Positions 17,786 through 26,108 of a stretch of DNA of 64,000 nucleotides are shown in pieces; positions within the stretch are counted from its first letter, which is position 1, and every line of letters starts with the position of its first letter. Source of the DNA: Mucilaginibacter sp. SJ (GTDB lineage Bacteria; Bacteroidota; Bacteroidia; Sphingobacteriales; Sphingobacteriaceae); contig NZ_CP118631.1 in assembly GCF_028993635.1 (NCBI RefSeq), forward strand, positions 2,728,001 through 2,792,000, given 5' to 3'. Position numbers and translations under genes: made by a program. Below the pieces are notes generated by a model. That model was not told the DNA's origin. It did no database searches and worked only from the letters and a program-made list of their open reading frames with translations.

Positions 17786-18415
17786 ATGCTCCAGATAGTT
17801 TTATTAGAGGATAATTTACATTACCGGCGCGGGCTGGAACAGATTATTCATGATATGAGCGGCGTAACTTTAATTGGTTCTTATACCAATGCCGAAGCCG
17901 TATTAAAAAAAATTGACCAGCTTAATCCGGATATCTTTATCGTTGATATAAACCTTGAGGGCATGTCGGGCATTGAGTTTATACGGCGGGCCAAGCCTTT
18001 TGTCCCCGATGCCGAATTTTTGATGTGCACCATCAACGACGACAATACCAATATTTTTGAATCCTTAAAGAGCGGCGCTACCGGCTATATGCTCAAAGAA
18101 TCTTCGGCCGATGAGATCAGAAATGCCATCACCGAAATCGCGGCCGGCGGTTCGCCCATGAGTGCCTATATCTCGCGAAGGGTCATTGCTTCATTCAATA
18201 CCGACGCTGATAAACCGCCCGCCCCTGCCACCGAAAACCTCACCGAACGCGAGGTTGAAGTACTTAACCTCCTGGCGCGCGGACTCCAGTACAAAGAAAT
18301 CGCCGATCGCCTTGATATCTCCACCGGAACCGTTAAAAAACACATCCGCAATACCTACATCAAACTGCAGGTTCAAAACAAAGTAGAGGCTATTAATAAA
18401 TTCCGCGCAATCTGA
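17786..18415 (+). CDS. NarL/LuxR-family response regulator
   Basis: 209 residues. The receiver domain has acidic pocket E8-D9, phospho-acceptor Asp54 in VDINLEG and conserved Lys in YMLKES; the C-terminal GerE helix-turn-helix (LTEREVEVLNLLARG, then TVKKHIRN) binds DNA. It starts 73 bp after the HisKA_3 kinase, making a standard cognate pair. A weak -7-like TATATTTA lies just upstream, so it may also have its own promoter. Targets cannot be read; the protease genes downstream are candidates by proximity only. Confidence 0.95.
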   Translation: MLQIVLLEDNLHYRRGLEQIIHDMSGVTLIGSYTNAEAVLKKIDQLNPDIFIVDINLEGMSGIEFIRRAKPFVPDAEFLMCTINDDNTNIFESLKSGATGYMLKESSADEIRNAITEIAAGGSPMSAYISRRVIASFNTDADKPPAPATENLTEREVEVLNLLARGLQYKEIADRLDISTGTVKKHIRNTYIKLQVQNKVEAINKFRAI

Positions 18416-18672
18416 TATACCACTTTTTCAGTATTGCAGGCCTTAATGGTTAATGATAATTTAGCCTCATAAAGAAACTAAAAGGCCTTGTTAATATTAA
18501 CTTCCCTGTTAGTGCCTTTTAAAGCCTAAACCTTATCACAATTGAAAGACCGGGCCGTGAAAGATGGCCTTTAATAAATCTTAAAATTACCGCTGGATTT
18601 TTTTCTAACAGTACCAATAATAATCACTGCTTTAATCTGCACATTTGCACATCTGTAATTGGCATATCTGCA

Positions 18673-19137
18673 ATGATTATATCTGTCCCGCTTCGTATTA
18701 TCGACCTGCATGACGATGGCTTTCACCCGCTGGTTGAAGTTTTGTTGTTTGGAAAAACTTTTATTATGGTGCTGGATACCGGTGCGTCAAAAACCGCCTT
18801 CGATCAAACGATGCTTTCCGAAGCCAATGAAACCATGAACATCCTAGCCAGCGATAAACTCTCCACGGGCCTCGGCACCAATACCATGGAATCTTTTACA
18901 GCAACAGTAAGTGACCTGCACATCGGCAACTTACCTATCGCCGAATTTGAAGTAGCCGTGCTTGATCTTTCCACCATTAATACGGCCTACGGCCAAATGG
19001 GGTACCCGCAGGTATTAGGTGTTTTGGGCGGAGATATTTTAATGAAATATAAAGCCGTTATTGATTATGGGAAACGGGTGCTGAAACTAAAAAAGCCTAT
19101 GCCAAGCATGAGCAGGGCCTTGTATATCCAAAGGTAA
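18673..19137 (+). CDS. Retropepsin-like aspartic protease domain protein
   Basis: 154 residues with one aspartic-protease motif, VLDTGASKTAFD (Asp near residue 36), followed by a flap-like region and the second hydrophobic motif VLGVLGGDILMKY. Single-domain clan AA proteins of this type act as dimers. No signal peptide or TM is evident, so it is probably cytoplasmic. Substrate unknown. It stands alone between the response regulator and the M57 peptidase, separated from each by about 260 bp. Confidence 0.85.
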   Translation: MIISVPLRIIDLHDDGFHPLVEVLLFGKTFIMVLDTGASKTAFDQTMLSEANETMNILASDKLSTGLGTNTMESFTATVSDLHIGNLPIAEFEVAVLDLSTINTAYGQMGYPQVLGVLGGDILMKYKAVIDYGKRVLKLKKPMPSMSRALYIQR

Positions 19138-19397
19138 TTTTAAAAATCACCAGGGCTGTGCTCCCAAAAACACTCCCCCAGTTAAAACAAAGCTATAATT
19201 GGCATAATAGTCAAAATGACAATTATAATTTCGATATCAATCGAATAAAAAGATAATAATTCCTAAAAAGAATATTTTTTTGTTATTTTATATTAATAAA
19301 TTCATAACATTTTATTTATACATTGCGTATAAGTTAATAGCGCTGGCCGGCTGCTGAAATTAATTCTTCTTTTACATCTAAAAACGTAACGAAAACA

Positions 19398-20228
19398 ATG
19401 AAAAGAAAACTATTATTAGGGATCGGACTAAGTGTGCTTGTCGGAATCTCTGTATTATTCTCCTGTTCAAAAGACAAGGCTGCAAAAACTACGACCACCA
19501 GCCCAACCGCTATCCCAGACGATGTACTGAAAAGCATTACAAACTTAGGCTTCAGCACCGATGAAGTGCGCAGGCAAGGCGATGGCTATCTTGTTGAGGG
19601 CGATATCCTGCTCACCAAAGCCAATTTAGCCGAAGCAAGCACCAGCCCTACTTTAAGAATTGCTGATGTTGAGCAGTACCGTACCACAAACCTGGTTAAA
19701 AACCTGCCCCGAACAGTAACCGTATCAGTTACAAACTTGCCTACTGTTTACCTTAACGCGGCTACCGCCGCAGTCGCACGTTACAATGCTTTAAATCTTA
19801 CGCTTAAATTTCAAATGGTTAGCAGCGGCGGCACAATCGACATCATAGGCTTTAACGAAGGGCCAAGCGGTGGTTATATCACTTTAGGCTCATCAGGCTT
19901 CCCTACTTCATCGGGCGACCCGTATAGCCAGATCCAGATGAACACCAACGAACAAGCTTATGGCACAAACCCTGATCTGGGTTATGTAACATCAGTTATT
20001 CAACACGAGTTGGGCCATTGTATCGGTTTCCGTCATACCGATTATATGAACCGCGCGTTCAGCTGCGGCGGCCGACATGTAAACGAAGGTTCGGCAGGTA
20101 TTGGTGCTATCAACATTCCGGGCACACCAACCAAAGCCGATGCCGGCTCATGGATGTTAGCCTGCTCAAGCGGTACCGACCGTACGTTTAATGCCAACGA
20201 TCAGATAGCGTTGAATTATTTATACTAA
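19398..20228 (+). CDS. M57-like zinc metallopeptidase lipoprotein
   Basis: 276 residues. A lipoprotein signal peptide ends at Cys23 (LFSCS). A Thr-rich linker follows, then a catalytic domain with HELGHCIGFRH: zinc ligands His203, His207 and His213, catalytic Glu204. The metzincin-like HExxHxxGxxH pattern, plus a Met turn region around SWMLACS, matches the 'dual-action HEIGH metallopeptidase' (MEROPS M57) group common in Bacteroidota. It is predicted to be anchored in the outer or inner membrane facing the periplasm or exterior. A hairpin at 20274-20304 ends the transcript. Confidence 0.9.
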   Translation: MKRKLLLGIGLSVLVGISVLFSCSKDKAAKTTTTSPTAIPDDVLKSITNLGFSTDEVRRQGDGYLVEGDILLTKANLAEASTSPTLRIADVEQYRTTNLVKNLPRTVTVSVTNLPTVYLNAATAAVARYNALNLTLKFQMVSSGGTIDIIGFNEGPSGGYITLGSSGFPTSSGDPYSQIQMNTNEQAYGTNPDLGYVTSVIQHELGHCIGFRHTDYMNRAFSCGGRHVNEGSAGIGAINIPGTPTKADAGSWMLACSSGTDRTFNANDQIALNYLY

Positions 20229-20273
20229 TAACGCCTATAGTTGTTTTTTACATTTCAACTAAATAGCTTTATC

Positions 20274-20304
20274 AATAAAGGGGATGCTGCAGCTCCCCTT
20301 TATT
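20274..20304 (+). terminator. Hairpin terminator between M57 and S8 peptidase genes
   Basis: AATAAAGGGG (20274-20283) pairs with CCCCTTTATT (20295-20304) around an 11-nt loop. It lies before the chosen start of the subtilase, which argues against the upstream in-frame ATG at 20284 inside this hairpin. Confidence 0.65.
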
Positions 20305-20325
20305 GGTTTGATCACATTACCGCCT

Positions 20326-23124
20326 ATGACAAAAAGAATACCTGTTACCGTATTACTCCTTTTTTTATGCCTTAAAGTGTCATGGTCGCAAAAACACATG
20401 AGCGACGAGGCAGTTGTTTCACTTTATAAGGCAACATCTTTATCTCCGCAAAAAAATCCCAACCAGTATTACCTTGTAAAATTTAAAGATCCGGCGCATA
20501 TCGATAACCGGAAATACAATATCATCAAACGGGTTTCCTATAACTATTACGTAGTATCATCAGCCCTGGCTCTCAAAAGCGATCCTAATATTATAAATAA
20601 CAGCGCCGCTTCCCCCATCTGGAAAGCTTCGGATAATCTTGCGAAAAACTGGAAGCAGCATCCCGCACGCACACAAGCCATTGAGATTGCGGTTACCGCT
20701 GTTAATGACACCGTTATTAAGCACTTCCAACAATCCGGAGCCATTATCGGCCAAACCGGCAACTTAATACGTCTTAACATCAAATTAGAAAGCCTACCTG
20801 CCTTACTTCAGCAGGACTATATATTATTTGCCAATGAGGTGCGCCTGCCCCATGAAGAACTTGCCATTAGCGATATTGACCTCGGTTTAAATACCATGTC
20901 GGCCATAGGGGCTAATTTTCCGGGCGTAACCGGATCCGGCGTTAATGTTTCTGTAAAAGAAGACCGCTACGACGATGATCTCGACCTTTTAGGCCGCAGC
21001 TTCACATCCTTTAAAACCTCCGATATCACATCGGGCCATGCTACCACCATGGCAACACTCATAGGCGGCAACGGCAACTCATACATTAAAGGTTTGGGAG
21101 TTGCTCCCAAAGTAAATTTCACCTCATCATCTTTTGCACAATTAATGCCGGATAGCGCCGCCATTTTTAAATCATTCAGGATTTCGGTGCAAAACCACTC
21201 ATATGGTACCGGCATCGAAAATTATTACGGAGCTGAAAGCGCCGCTTATGATCAGCAGATTTTTGAAAATGATTCGCTGGTGCATGTATTTTCATCGGGC
21301 AATATCGGCACATCTGCACCCGAAACCGGCGTTTACAGCGGCATAAGCGGGGTAGCCAATCTCTCGGGCGACTTTAAGCAGGCTAAAAATGTATTGGTGG
21401 TTGGCGGCACAGGCAGGACGGGTGCCCCCGAATCCTTAAGCTCGGCCGGACCAGCATATGATGGCCGCATCAAACCCGAATTGATCGCGGATGGAGAAGA
21501 TGGTACGTCTGGCGCGGCAGCCCTGGTATCAGGCACAGTAGCTTTGCTGCAGCAAGCTTATAAAACACAATATAAACAGATGCCATCTGCCGGGCTTATA
21601 AAAAGTGTACTCATTAACTCGGCCGATGAAACAGGCTCATCAGGTCCCAGCCATAAAACAGGTTATGGTTCGTTGAATGCATTGGAAGCATTACGCACCA
21701 TCAATGAAAAACGCATTTTTACCGGCTCCGTTAGCAATGCTACACAAACAGACTATTCCATAACGGTCCCCGCGAATTGCAGGGAGCTTAAAGTTTCGTT
21801 GGCCTGGAATGACCCCGCGGCGGCCGTTAACGCACCATGGGCATTGGTAAATGATCTCGATCTTACTGTTACCACACCATCCGGGCAGCAAATTTTACCA
21901 TGGGTGCTCAGCAGCTTCCCCTCTGCCGATTCGTTATCCGCCCCGGCAGAAAGACGAGTGGATACATTAAACAACACAGAACAGGTAAGCTTACAAAACC
22001 CGGCAGCAGGCATCTACATGGTGCATGTTAAGGGCAGAAAGGTTACTGCCGGTACACAAAAATTTCATGTTGCCCACCAGGAGACCATATCAAACCGATT
22101 TGAATGGATCTACCCATCGGCCGGCGACCAGCTTTTTGCCGGCGAGGATAATTACCTGCGATGGCAAAGCTCATTCAATACCGCATCAAGTACAATAAGC
22201 GTTAGCTATGATCATGGCCAAACCTGGCAGGTTATTAATAATGCCACTCTTAAAAACCACTATTATACCTGGACAGCGCCCGATGTTTTTAATAAAACCA
22301 TGCTTAAAATGGATATCGGCGGTCAAACTTTTACCAGTGCGGAATTCAGCATTTCAAAACCTCTAACACTTGATATAGGATATAATTGCGCCGCCGGTAC
22401 GCTTCTGCAATGGAAACCTCAGCCGGGCAGCACAGGCTATAGCGTTTATACTATTAAAGATAACCTGCTTCAAAAATTTGCATCAACCGCCGATACCAGC
22501 ATCATTATACCGGCGCAGCAGCAAACTTCAACTTATTTTGCGGTGAGCGCCACAGGTAATGGCTTTGAAGGCATAAAAAGTTATACCATTAATGCTACAA
22601 CACAGGGGGTTGGCTGCTATGTAAAAACATTATTGGCAAATGTAGTTAACAACACCGTTGTGCTCAACCTGCAGTTGGGCAGCGTTTATAATCTTAAATC
22701 CATCACCTGGGAAAAAACAACCGCCGCGGGCCGATACGTTACTTTAAATGTCATACCGGTTAGTACATCGGTAGCTTACCTGTACACCGATAATAATCCC
22801 CGGCAGGGCAAACAATATTACCGGGCAAAACTCACCACAATCAACGGCGATATCATTTATTCCAACGTAGCCGATGCCGTTTATTTACAGCCCAGTCAAT
22901 TTGTTATATACCCCAACCCTGTTGCCGGCCAAATCAATATCATCAGCGGCGATATTAACAACTACGAATTTAAATTGTACAGTACCGATGGCAAGCTAAA
23001 TATGGTTAAAAGCATTAACGAGTTACAAAACACTATCCCGGTAAAGCTTATAGCAGGAGTGTATGTTTACACCATCGAGCTAAATGGTAAAGTAATTTAT
23101 AATGGCAAACTGATAAAGATTTAA
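20326..23124 (+). CDS. Subtilisin-like (S8) serine peptidase with T9SS sorting domain
   Basis: 932 residues. Signal peptide MTKRIPVTVLLLFLCLKVSW; propeptide-like N-terminal region; S8 catalytic domain with Asp in VSVKEDRYDDD, His in SGHATTMATLIG, oxyanion Asn in QNHSYG and Ser in DGTSGAA; then beta-sandwich domains and a C-terminal type A T9SS sorting domain (FVIYPNPVAGQINI ... GVYVYTIELNGK). It should be exported through the Sec and type IX systems and be secreted or surface-anchored. The upstream ATG at 20284 is rejected because it lies within a terminator and spoils the signal peptide. Confidence 0.94.
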   Translation: MTKRIPVTVLLLFLCLKVSWSQKHMSDEAVVSLYKATSLSPQKNPNQYYLVKFKDPAHIDNRKYNIIKRVSYNYYVVSSALALKSDPNIINNSAASPIWKASDNLAKNWKQHPARTQAIEIAVTAVNDTVIKHFQQSGAIIGQTGNLIRLNIKLESLPALLQQDYILFANEVRLPHEELAISDIDLGLNTMSAIGANFPGVTGSGVNVSVKEDRYDDDLDLLGRSFTSFKTSDITSGHATTMATLIGGNGNSYIKGLGVAPKVNFTSSSFAQLMPDSAAIFKSFRISVQNHSYGTGIENYYGAESAAYDQQIFENDSLVHVFSSGNIGTSAPETGVYSGISGVANLSGDFKQAKNVLVVGGTGRTGAPESLSSAGPAYDGRIKPELIADGEDGTSGAAALVSGTVALLQQAYKTQYKQMPSAGLIKSVLINSADETGSSGPSHKTGYGSLNALEALRTINEKRIFTGSVSNATQTDYSITVPANCRELKVSLAWNDPAAAVNAPWALVNDLDLTVTTPSGQQILPWVLSSFPSADSLSAPAERRVDTLNNTEQVSLQNPAAGIYMVHVKGRKVTAGTQKFHVAHQETISNRFEWIYPSAGDQLFAGEDNYLRWQSSFNTASSTISVSYDHGQTWQVINNATLKNHYYTWTAPDVFNKTMLKMDIGGQTFTSAEFSISKPLTLDIGYNCAAGTLLQWKPQPGSTGYSVYTIKDNLLQKFASTADTSIIIPAQQQTSTYFAVSATGNGFEGIKSYTINATTQGVGCYVKTLLANVVNNTVVLNLQLGSVYNLKSITWEKTTAAGRYVTLNVIPVSTSVAYLYTDNNPRQGKQYYRAKLTTINGDIIYSNVADAVYLQPSQFVIYPNPVAGQINIISGDINNYEFKLYSTDGKLNMVKSINELQNTIPVKLIAGVYVYTIELNGKVIYNGKLIKI

Positions 23125-23173
23125 ATAATGCGATTGTCGGCCAGCTCAAACCTGCGGCAGCGCTGCTAAGCAT

Positions 23174-23201
23174 AAAAAAAGCCGATTATTCGGCTTTTTT
23201 T
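23174..23201. terminator. Bidirectional terminator overlapping the DUF5606 stop codon
   Basis: AAAAAAAGCCGA pairs with TCGGCTTTTTTT around TTAT. The A-run and T-run serve both strands: the S8 gene from the left and the DUF5606 gene from the right. The TAA of the latter (complement of 23186-23188) sits in the loop. Confidence 0.85.
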
Positions 23202-23692
23202 ATGGCTTTTTTTGCTTTTGCTTTTGGAGCTGCTGATTCGGCTTCCGGTTCAGCTGTTACAGCTTCGGCAACGGGCTCTTCAGCAACCGGAGCCGGGCCC
23301 TGGGTTGGATCGGCCTCTTCAAAAATTGGAAGCGGCTTTAATATCTGGAACCAGGCTATTACCTTTTTAATATCAGATGAGTAAACTTTCTCCTCATCAT
23401 GATCTGGCGCTACTTCATAAAAGAAGGTACGCAATGCTTTACCGTCGGCTTTAACATCCGGTATGTTTGATGCCGATTTCATGCGCTCAAGTACATCAGT
23501 TAGCCTGATATCATCCTCAACACCAAAAATGGTGATCTCGCTCAAAGCAGCTAATTTAGCTGTAGAAAGGTTAGCTATCAGTTTTGTTTTCTGTGCATCT
23601 AAACTTTCCAGCACATAGCCGGTTTTATTTTGTGCCAAAGCTTTCCATAAACCTGGTTTTCCTGATACCGATACAATTCCCTGTAAATTCAT
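23186..23692 (-). CDS. DUF5606 domain protein
   Basis: 168 residues. The N-terminal ~115 residues (MNLQGIVSVSGKPGLWKALA..., with GVEDDIRLTDVLERM) match DUF5606, a family I know only from Bacteroidota and without an established function. The rest is an Ala/Glu/Pro-rich linker and a Lys/Ala-rich tail (KAKAKKAIKKAE), suggestive of nucleic-acid contact but not proof. It lies 77 bp downstream of the cyclophilin gene on the same strand and is probably co-transcribed. Confidence 0.88.
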   Translation of the reverse strand: MNLQGIVSVSGKPGLWKALAQNKTGYVLESLDAQKTKLIANLSTAKLAALSEITIFGVEDDIRLTDVLERMKSASNIPDVKADGKALRTFFYEVAPDHDEEKVYSSDIKKVIAWFQILKPLPIFEEADPTQGPAPVAEEPVAEAVTAEPEAESAAPKAKAKKAIKKAE

Positions 23693-23769
23693 ATATTTTT
23701 TGTTGGGTTGATTGGCTGAGTAGTTTATGATGTTTAAACAATAAACTACTCACCTCATCAACTATTCAC

Positions 23770-24207
23770 TTAATCCTCAATAACTTCGATACCTAAAATT
23801 TTATCTCCCTGGCGAATAGCGTCAACAACGTCAACATTTTCAATCACTTTACCAAAAACGGTGTGGTTACGGTCAAGATGGGCAGTGTTTGTGCGATTGT
23901 GGCAGATGAAAAACTGTGAGCCACCAGTGTTGCGGCCTGCATGGGCCATTGAAAGCACACCACGGTCATGGTATTGGTTGTTGCCGGTAAGCTCGCAATC
24001 AATTTTGTAGCCTGGGCCACCAGCACCGGTACCGGTTGGGTCGCCGCCCTGAATCATAAAATTAGGGATAACACGGTGAAATATCACGTTATCATAAAAG
24101 TTTGATTTTGCTAATTTTTTAAAGTTAGCAACGGTATTAGGGGCATCCTGATCGTAAAACTCTACGGTCATGTCGCCTTTTTCGGTTTTGATTATTGCTT
24201 TGCTCAT
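23770..24207 (-). CDS. Cyclophilin-type peptidyl-prolyl cis-trans isomerase
   Basis: 145 residues with no signal peptide, so a cytoplasmic PpiB-type single-domain cyclophilin. The motifs FHRVIPNFMIQGGDPTGTG, FFICHN and HTVFGKVIENVDVVD give the active-site Arg, Phe, Met and Gln. It speeds proline isomerisation during folding. The -7 box TACCTTTG is 27 nt upstream of the ATG. The DUF5606 gene follows. Confidence 0.95.
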   Translation of the reverse strand: MSKAIIKTEKGDMTVEFYDQDAPNTVANFKKLAKSNFYDNVIFHRVIPNFMIQGGDPTGTGAGGPGYKIDCELTGNNQYHDRGVLSMAHAGRNTGGSQFFICHNRTNTAHLDRNHTVFGKVIENVDVVDAIRQGDKILGIEVIED

Positions 24208-24233
24208 GTTTTTGTTTTTTAGAAAACAGTTGG

Positions 24234-24241
24234 CAAAGGTA
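24234..24241 (-). promoter_or_regulatory. -7 box of the cyclophilin gene
   Basis: TACCTTTG on the minus strand is an exact TAnnTTTG match 27 nt before the ATG at 24207. No clear -33 element was found. Confidence 0.5.
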
Positions 24242-24267
24242 ATAAAATTGAGGATTAAAGAAAAAGG

Positions 24268-24297
24268 TTAAAGATGAAAGGTAAAAGGCGAAAGGTT
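24268..24297. repeat. AAAGGTAA-type degenerate repeat, left arm
   Basis: About four 7-8-nt units (GGTTAAAG, ATGAAAGG, TAAAAGGC, GAAAGG). The reverse complement occurs at 24621-24660 inside the next gene, with 20 identical bases (24277-24296 against 24628-24647); a third copy is at 55967-55992. The rest of the 346-bp gap 24208-24553 holds nothing else I recognise. Confidence 0.7.
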
Positions 24298-24553
24298 TGT
24301 GATATTTATTAATTACCAGAGTGTAAAAATCTCCTTGTTAGGTGAGTAATTGGTTCTCACCTTTTCTTTTTCAATCGGGAAAAACACCTTTGATGATAAC
24401 GGATAAACTCATGTAAGCCGAGGATTTAACAGCACCATAAAACTAAAAAATGTACCTGCGCCAGAAGCCCACAGGTGTTAAAATTGAATAAAATACATTA
24501 GCCGTTTATTCGTTACATTTGATAACCCGGCAGTAAACAAATCAACAAGGATC

Positions 24554-25867
24554 GTGAATAATTCATCAGGCAATAACTTTTCACCTCTTACATTTCGTCT
24601 TTTACTTATAAAGCTAAAGTTCCTTTTACCTTTCGCCTTTTACCTTTTACCTTTAACATCAAGGGCCGCATCCATCTTAATCCCTATGGATGATGAGCAA
24701 AAGGACCATCTCAAATCATACGGGATAGCTTTCTGGGTACTCAAAAACGGCGAGGAGGTTGACTGGCTGCTCAACTATCGTGGCGGCAGTTTCATGATGA
24801 AGTACGGGCAAAAAGTTGAGGAAGAATGCAAGATCCGCGGGGTAAGCTACGAAGTTATTGCCGACGCCAAAGCCACCGAAATTATTACCGAAGTAAGCGA
24901 TCCATCAGTAAATATGGACCTTGTTAAACTGGAAAAAGCGCCCCGTATGGCAGTCTATTCGCCAAAAAACAAGCTACCCTGGGATGATGCTGTTACGCTC
25001 GTACTGAAATATGCCGAAATTCCGTACGACGTAGTTTACGACGAAGAGGTGATCCACGGCGAATTGCCCAAGTATGATTGGCTGCACCTGCACCATGAGG
25101 ATTTTACAGGGCAGTACAGCAAGTTTTACGGTGCTTTCCGTTATGCGCAATGGTATACCGATGATATCAAGATCCAGGAGGCTATGGCCCATAAACTTGG
25201 CTTCAGCAAAGTATCAAAAATGAAACTGGCCGTAGCCCAAAACATCCGCGATTTTTGTGCAGGCGGCGGCTTCCTGTTTGCCATGTGCTCAGGTACCGAT
25301 ACTTTTGACATCGCACTATCGGCCGCAAATACCGACATCTGCGAACGCATGTTTGATGGTGATGCTGCCGACCAGGACGCACAATCCAAGCTCGACTTTA
25401 GTCAGACTTTCGCCTTTCAGAATTTTACACTGGATATGAACCCCATTTCGCATTCCTTTAGCAATATCGATGTTACTACTACCCGCCAGGTAGACCGTAC
25501 ACGTGATTTCTTTACGCTGTTTGATTTTTCGGCTAAATGGGATGTGGTGCCAAGTATGCTTACGCAGGATCATGACAAAGTAATTAAAGGTTTTATGGGT
25601 TTAACTACGGCTTACAACAAAAGCATGCTCAAACCCGGCGTTACCATCATGGGCGAAATGAAAACCGCCAATGAGGCCCGCTACATTCACGGCGAATACG
25701 GCAAAGGTCAATGGACATTTTACGGCGGCCACGACCCTGAAGATTACCAGCATGCCGTAAATGATCCGCCGACAGATCTTAAGCTTCACCCTAACTCACC
25801 GGGTTATAGGCTGATATTGAATAATGTGCTGTTTCCGGCGGCTAAGAAGAAAAAACAGAAAACGTAA
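24554..25867 (+). CDS. Exported Bacteroidota protein of 'asparagine synthetase B' label
   Basis: 437 residues from a GTG start; no in-frame ATG precedes the mature region. An N-terminal signal (hydrophobic core LLPFAFYLLPLTS) is followed by ASILIPMDDEQKDHLKSYGIAF, which I recognise from Bacteroidota proteins often annotated asparagine synthetase B. It has neither the Cys2 glutaminase nor the ATP-PPi synthetase domain of true AsnB. The middle part (APRMAVYSPKNKLPWDDAVTLVL, then AGGGFLFAMCSGTDTFD) resembles a glutamine-amidotransferase-like fold with a CSG nucleophile elbow, so a periplasmic class I GATase-like protein is a possible alternative; function unknown. The signal-peptide core is encoded by an intergenic-type repeat. 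Confidence 0.8.
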   Translation: MNNSSGNNFSPLTFRLLLIKLKFLLPFAFYLLPLTSRAASILIPMDDEQKDHLKSYGIAFWVLKNGEEVDWLLNYRGGSFMMKYGQKVEEECKIRGVSYEVIADAKATEIITEVSDPSVNMDLVKLEKAPRMAVYSPKNKLPWDDAVTLVLKYAEIPYDVVYDEEVIHGELPKYDWLHLHHEDFTGQYSKFYGAFRYAQWYTDDIKIQEAMAHKLGFSKVSKMKLAVAQNIRDFCAGGGFLFAMCSGTDTFDIALSAANTDICERMFDGDAADQDAQSKLDFSQTFAFQNFTLDMNPISHSFSNIDVTTTRQVDRTRDFFTLFDFSAKWDVVPSMLTQDHDKVIKGFMGLTTAYNKSMLKPGVTIMGEMKTANEARYIHGEYGKGQWTFYGGHDPEDYQHAVNDPPTDLKLHPNSPGYRLILNNVLFPAAKKKKQKT

Positions 25868-25979
25868 TTTTTTTAGCCTAAAGCCAAATGCGGAAAGCTT
25901 AAAGCTGTAATAGCCACTCGCGCTTGATACCCGCGCTCGTTTGTAAAGCAAGGGCGATACAATCGCCAAACCATATTAA

Positions 25980-26000
25980 GCGCTCGTTACAAACGAGCGC
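25980..26000. repeat. GCGCTCGTT palindrome, copy 2
   Basis: GCGCTCGTT and AACGAGCGC around ACA, followed by AAGGTTAAAAGGTAATAATCGCTTC, matching the tail of the copy at 3077-3097. A degraded copy (GCGCTCGTTTGTAA) begins at 25933. This fills most of the gap 25868-26030. Confidence 0.7.
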
Positions 26001-26030
26001 AAGGTTAAAAGGTAATAATCGCTTCTAAAT

Positions 26031-26062
26031 AAAAAATCCCGGCCAAACATGACCGGGATTTT
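26031..26062. terminator. Terminator of sucD
   Basis: AAAATCCCGG (26033-26042) pairs with CCGGGATTTT (26053-26062); an A-run on the plus strand gives the U-tract for minus-strand sucD. Confidence 0.8.
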
Positions 26063-26108
26063 CAAATATTATAAAGCCTTTCGCTTTCGGCTTTCCGCCT
26101 TAAGCTCC

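Noticed and set aside
20284-20325. Upstream ATG for the S8 peptidase
   Set aside because: It sits inside the terminator hairpin of the preceding gene and would put extra residues before a good signal peptide.
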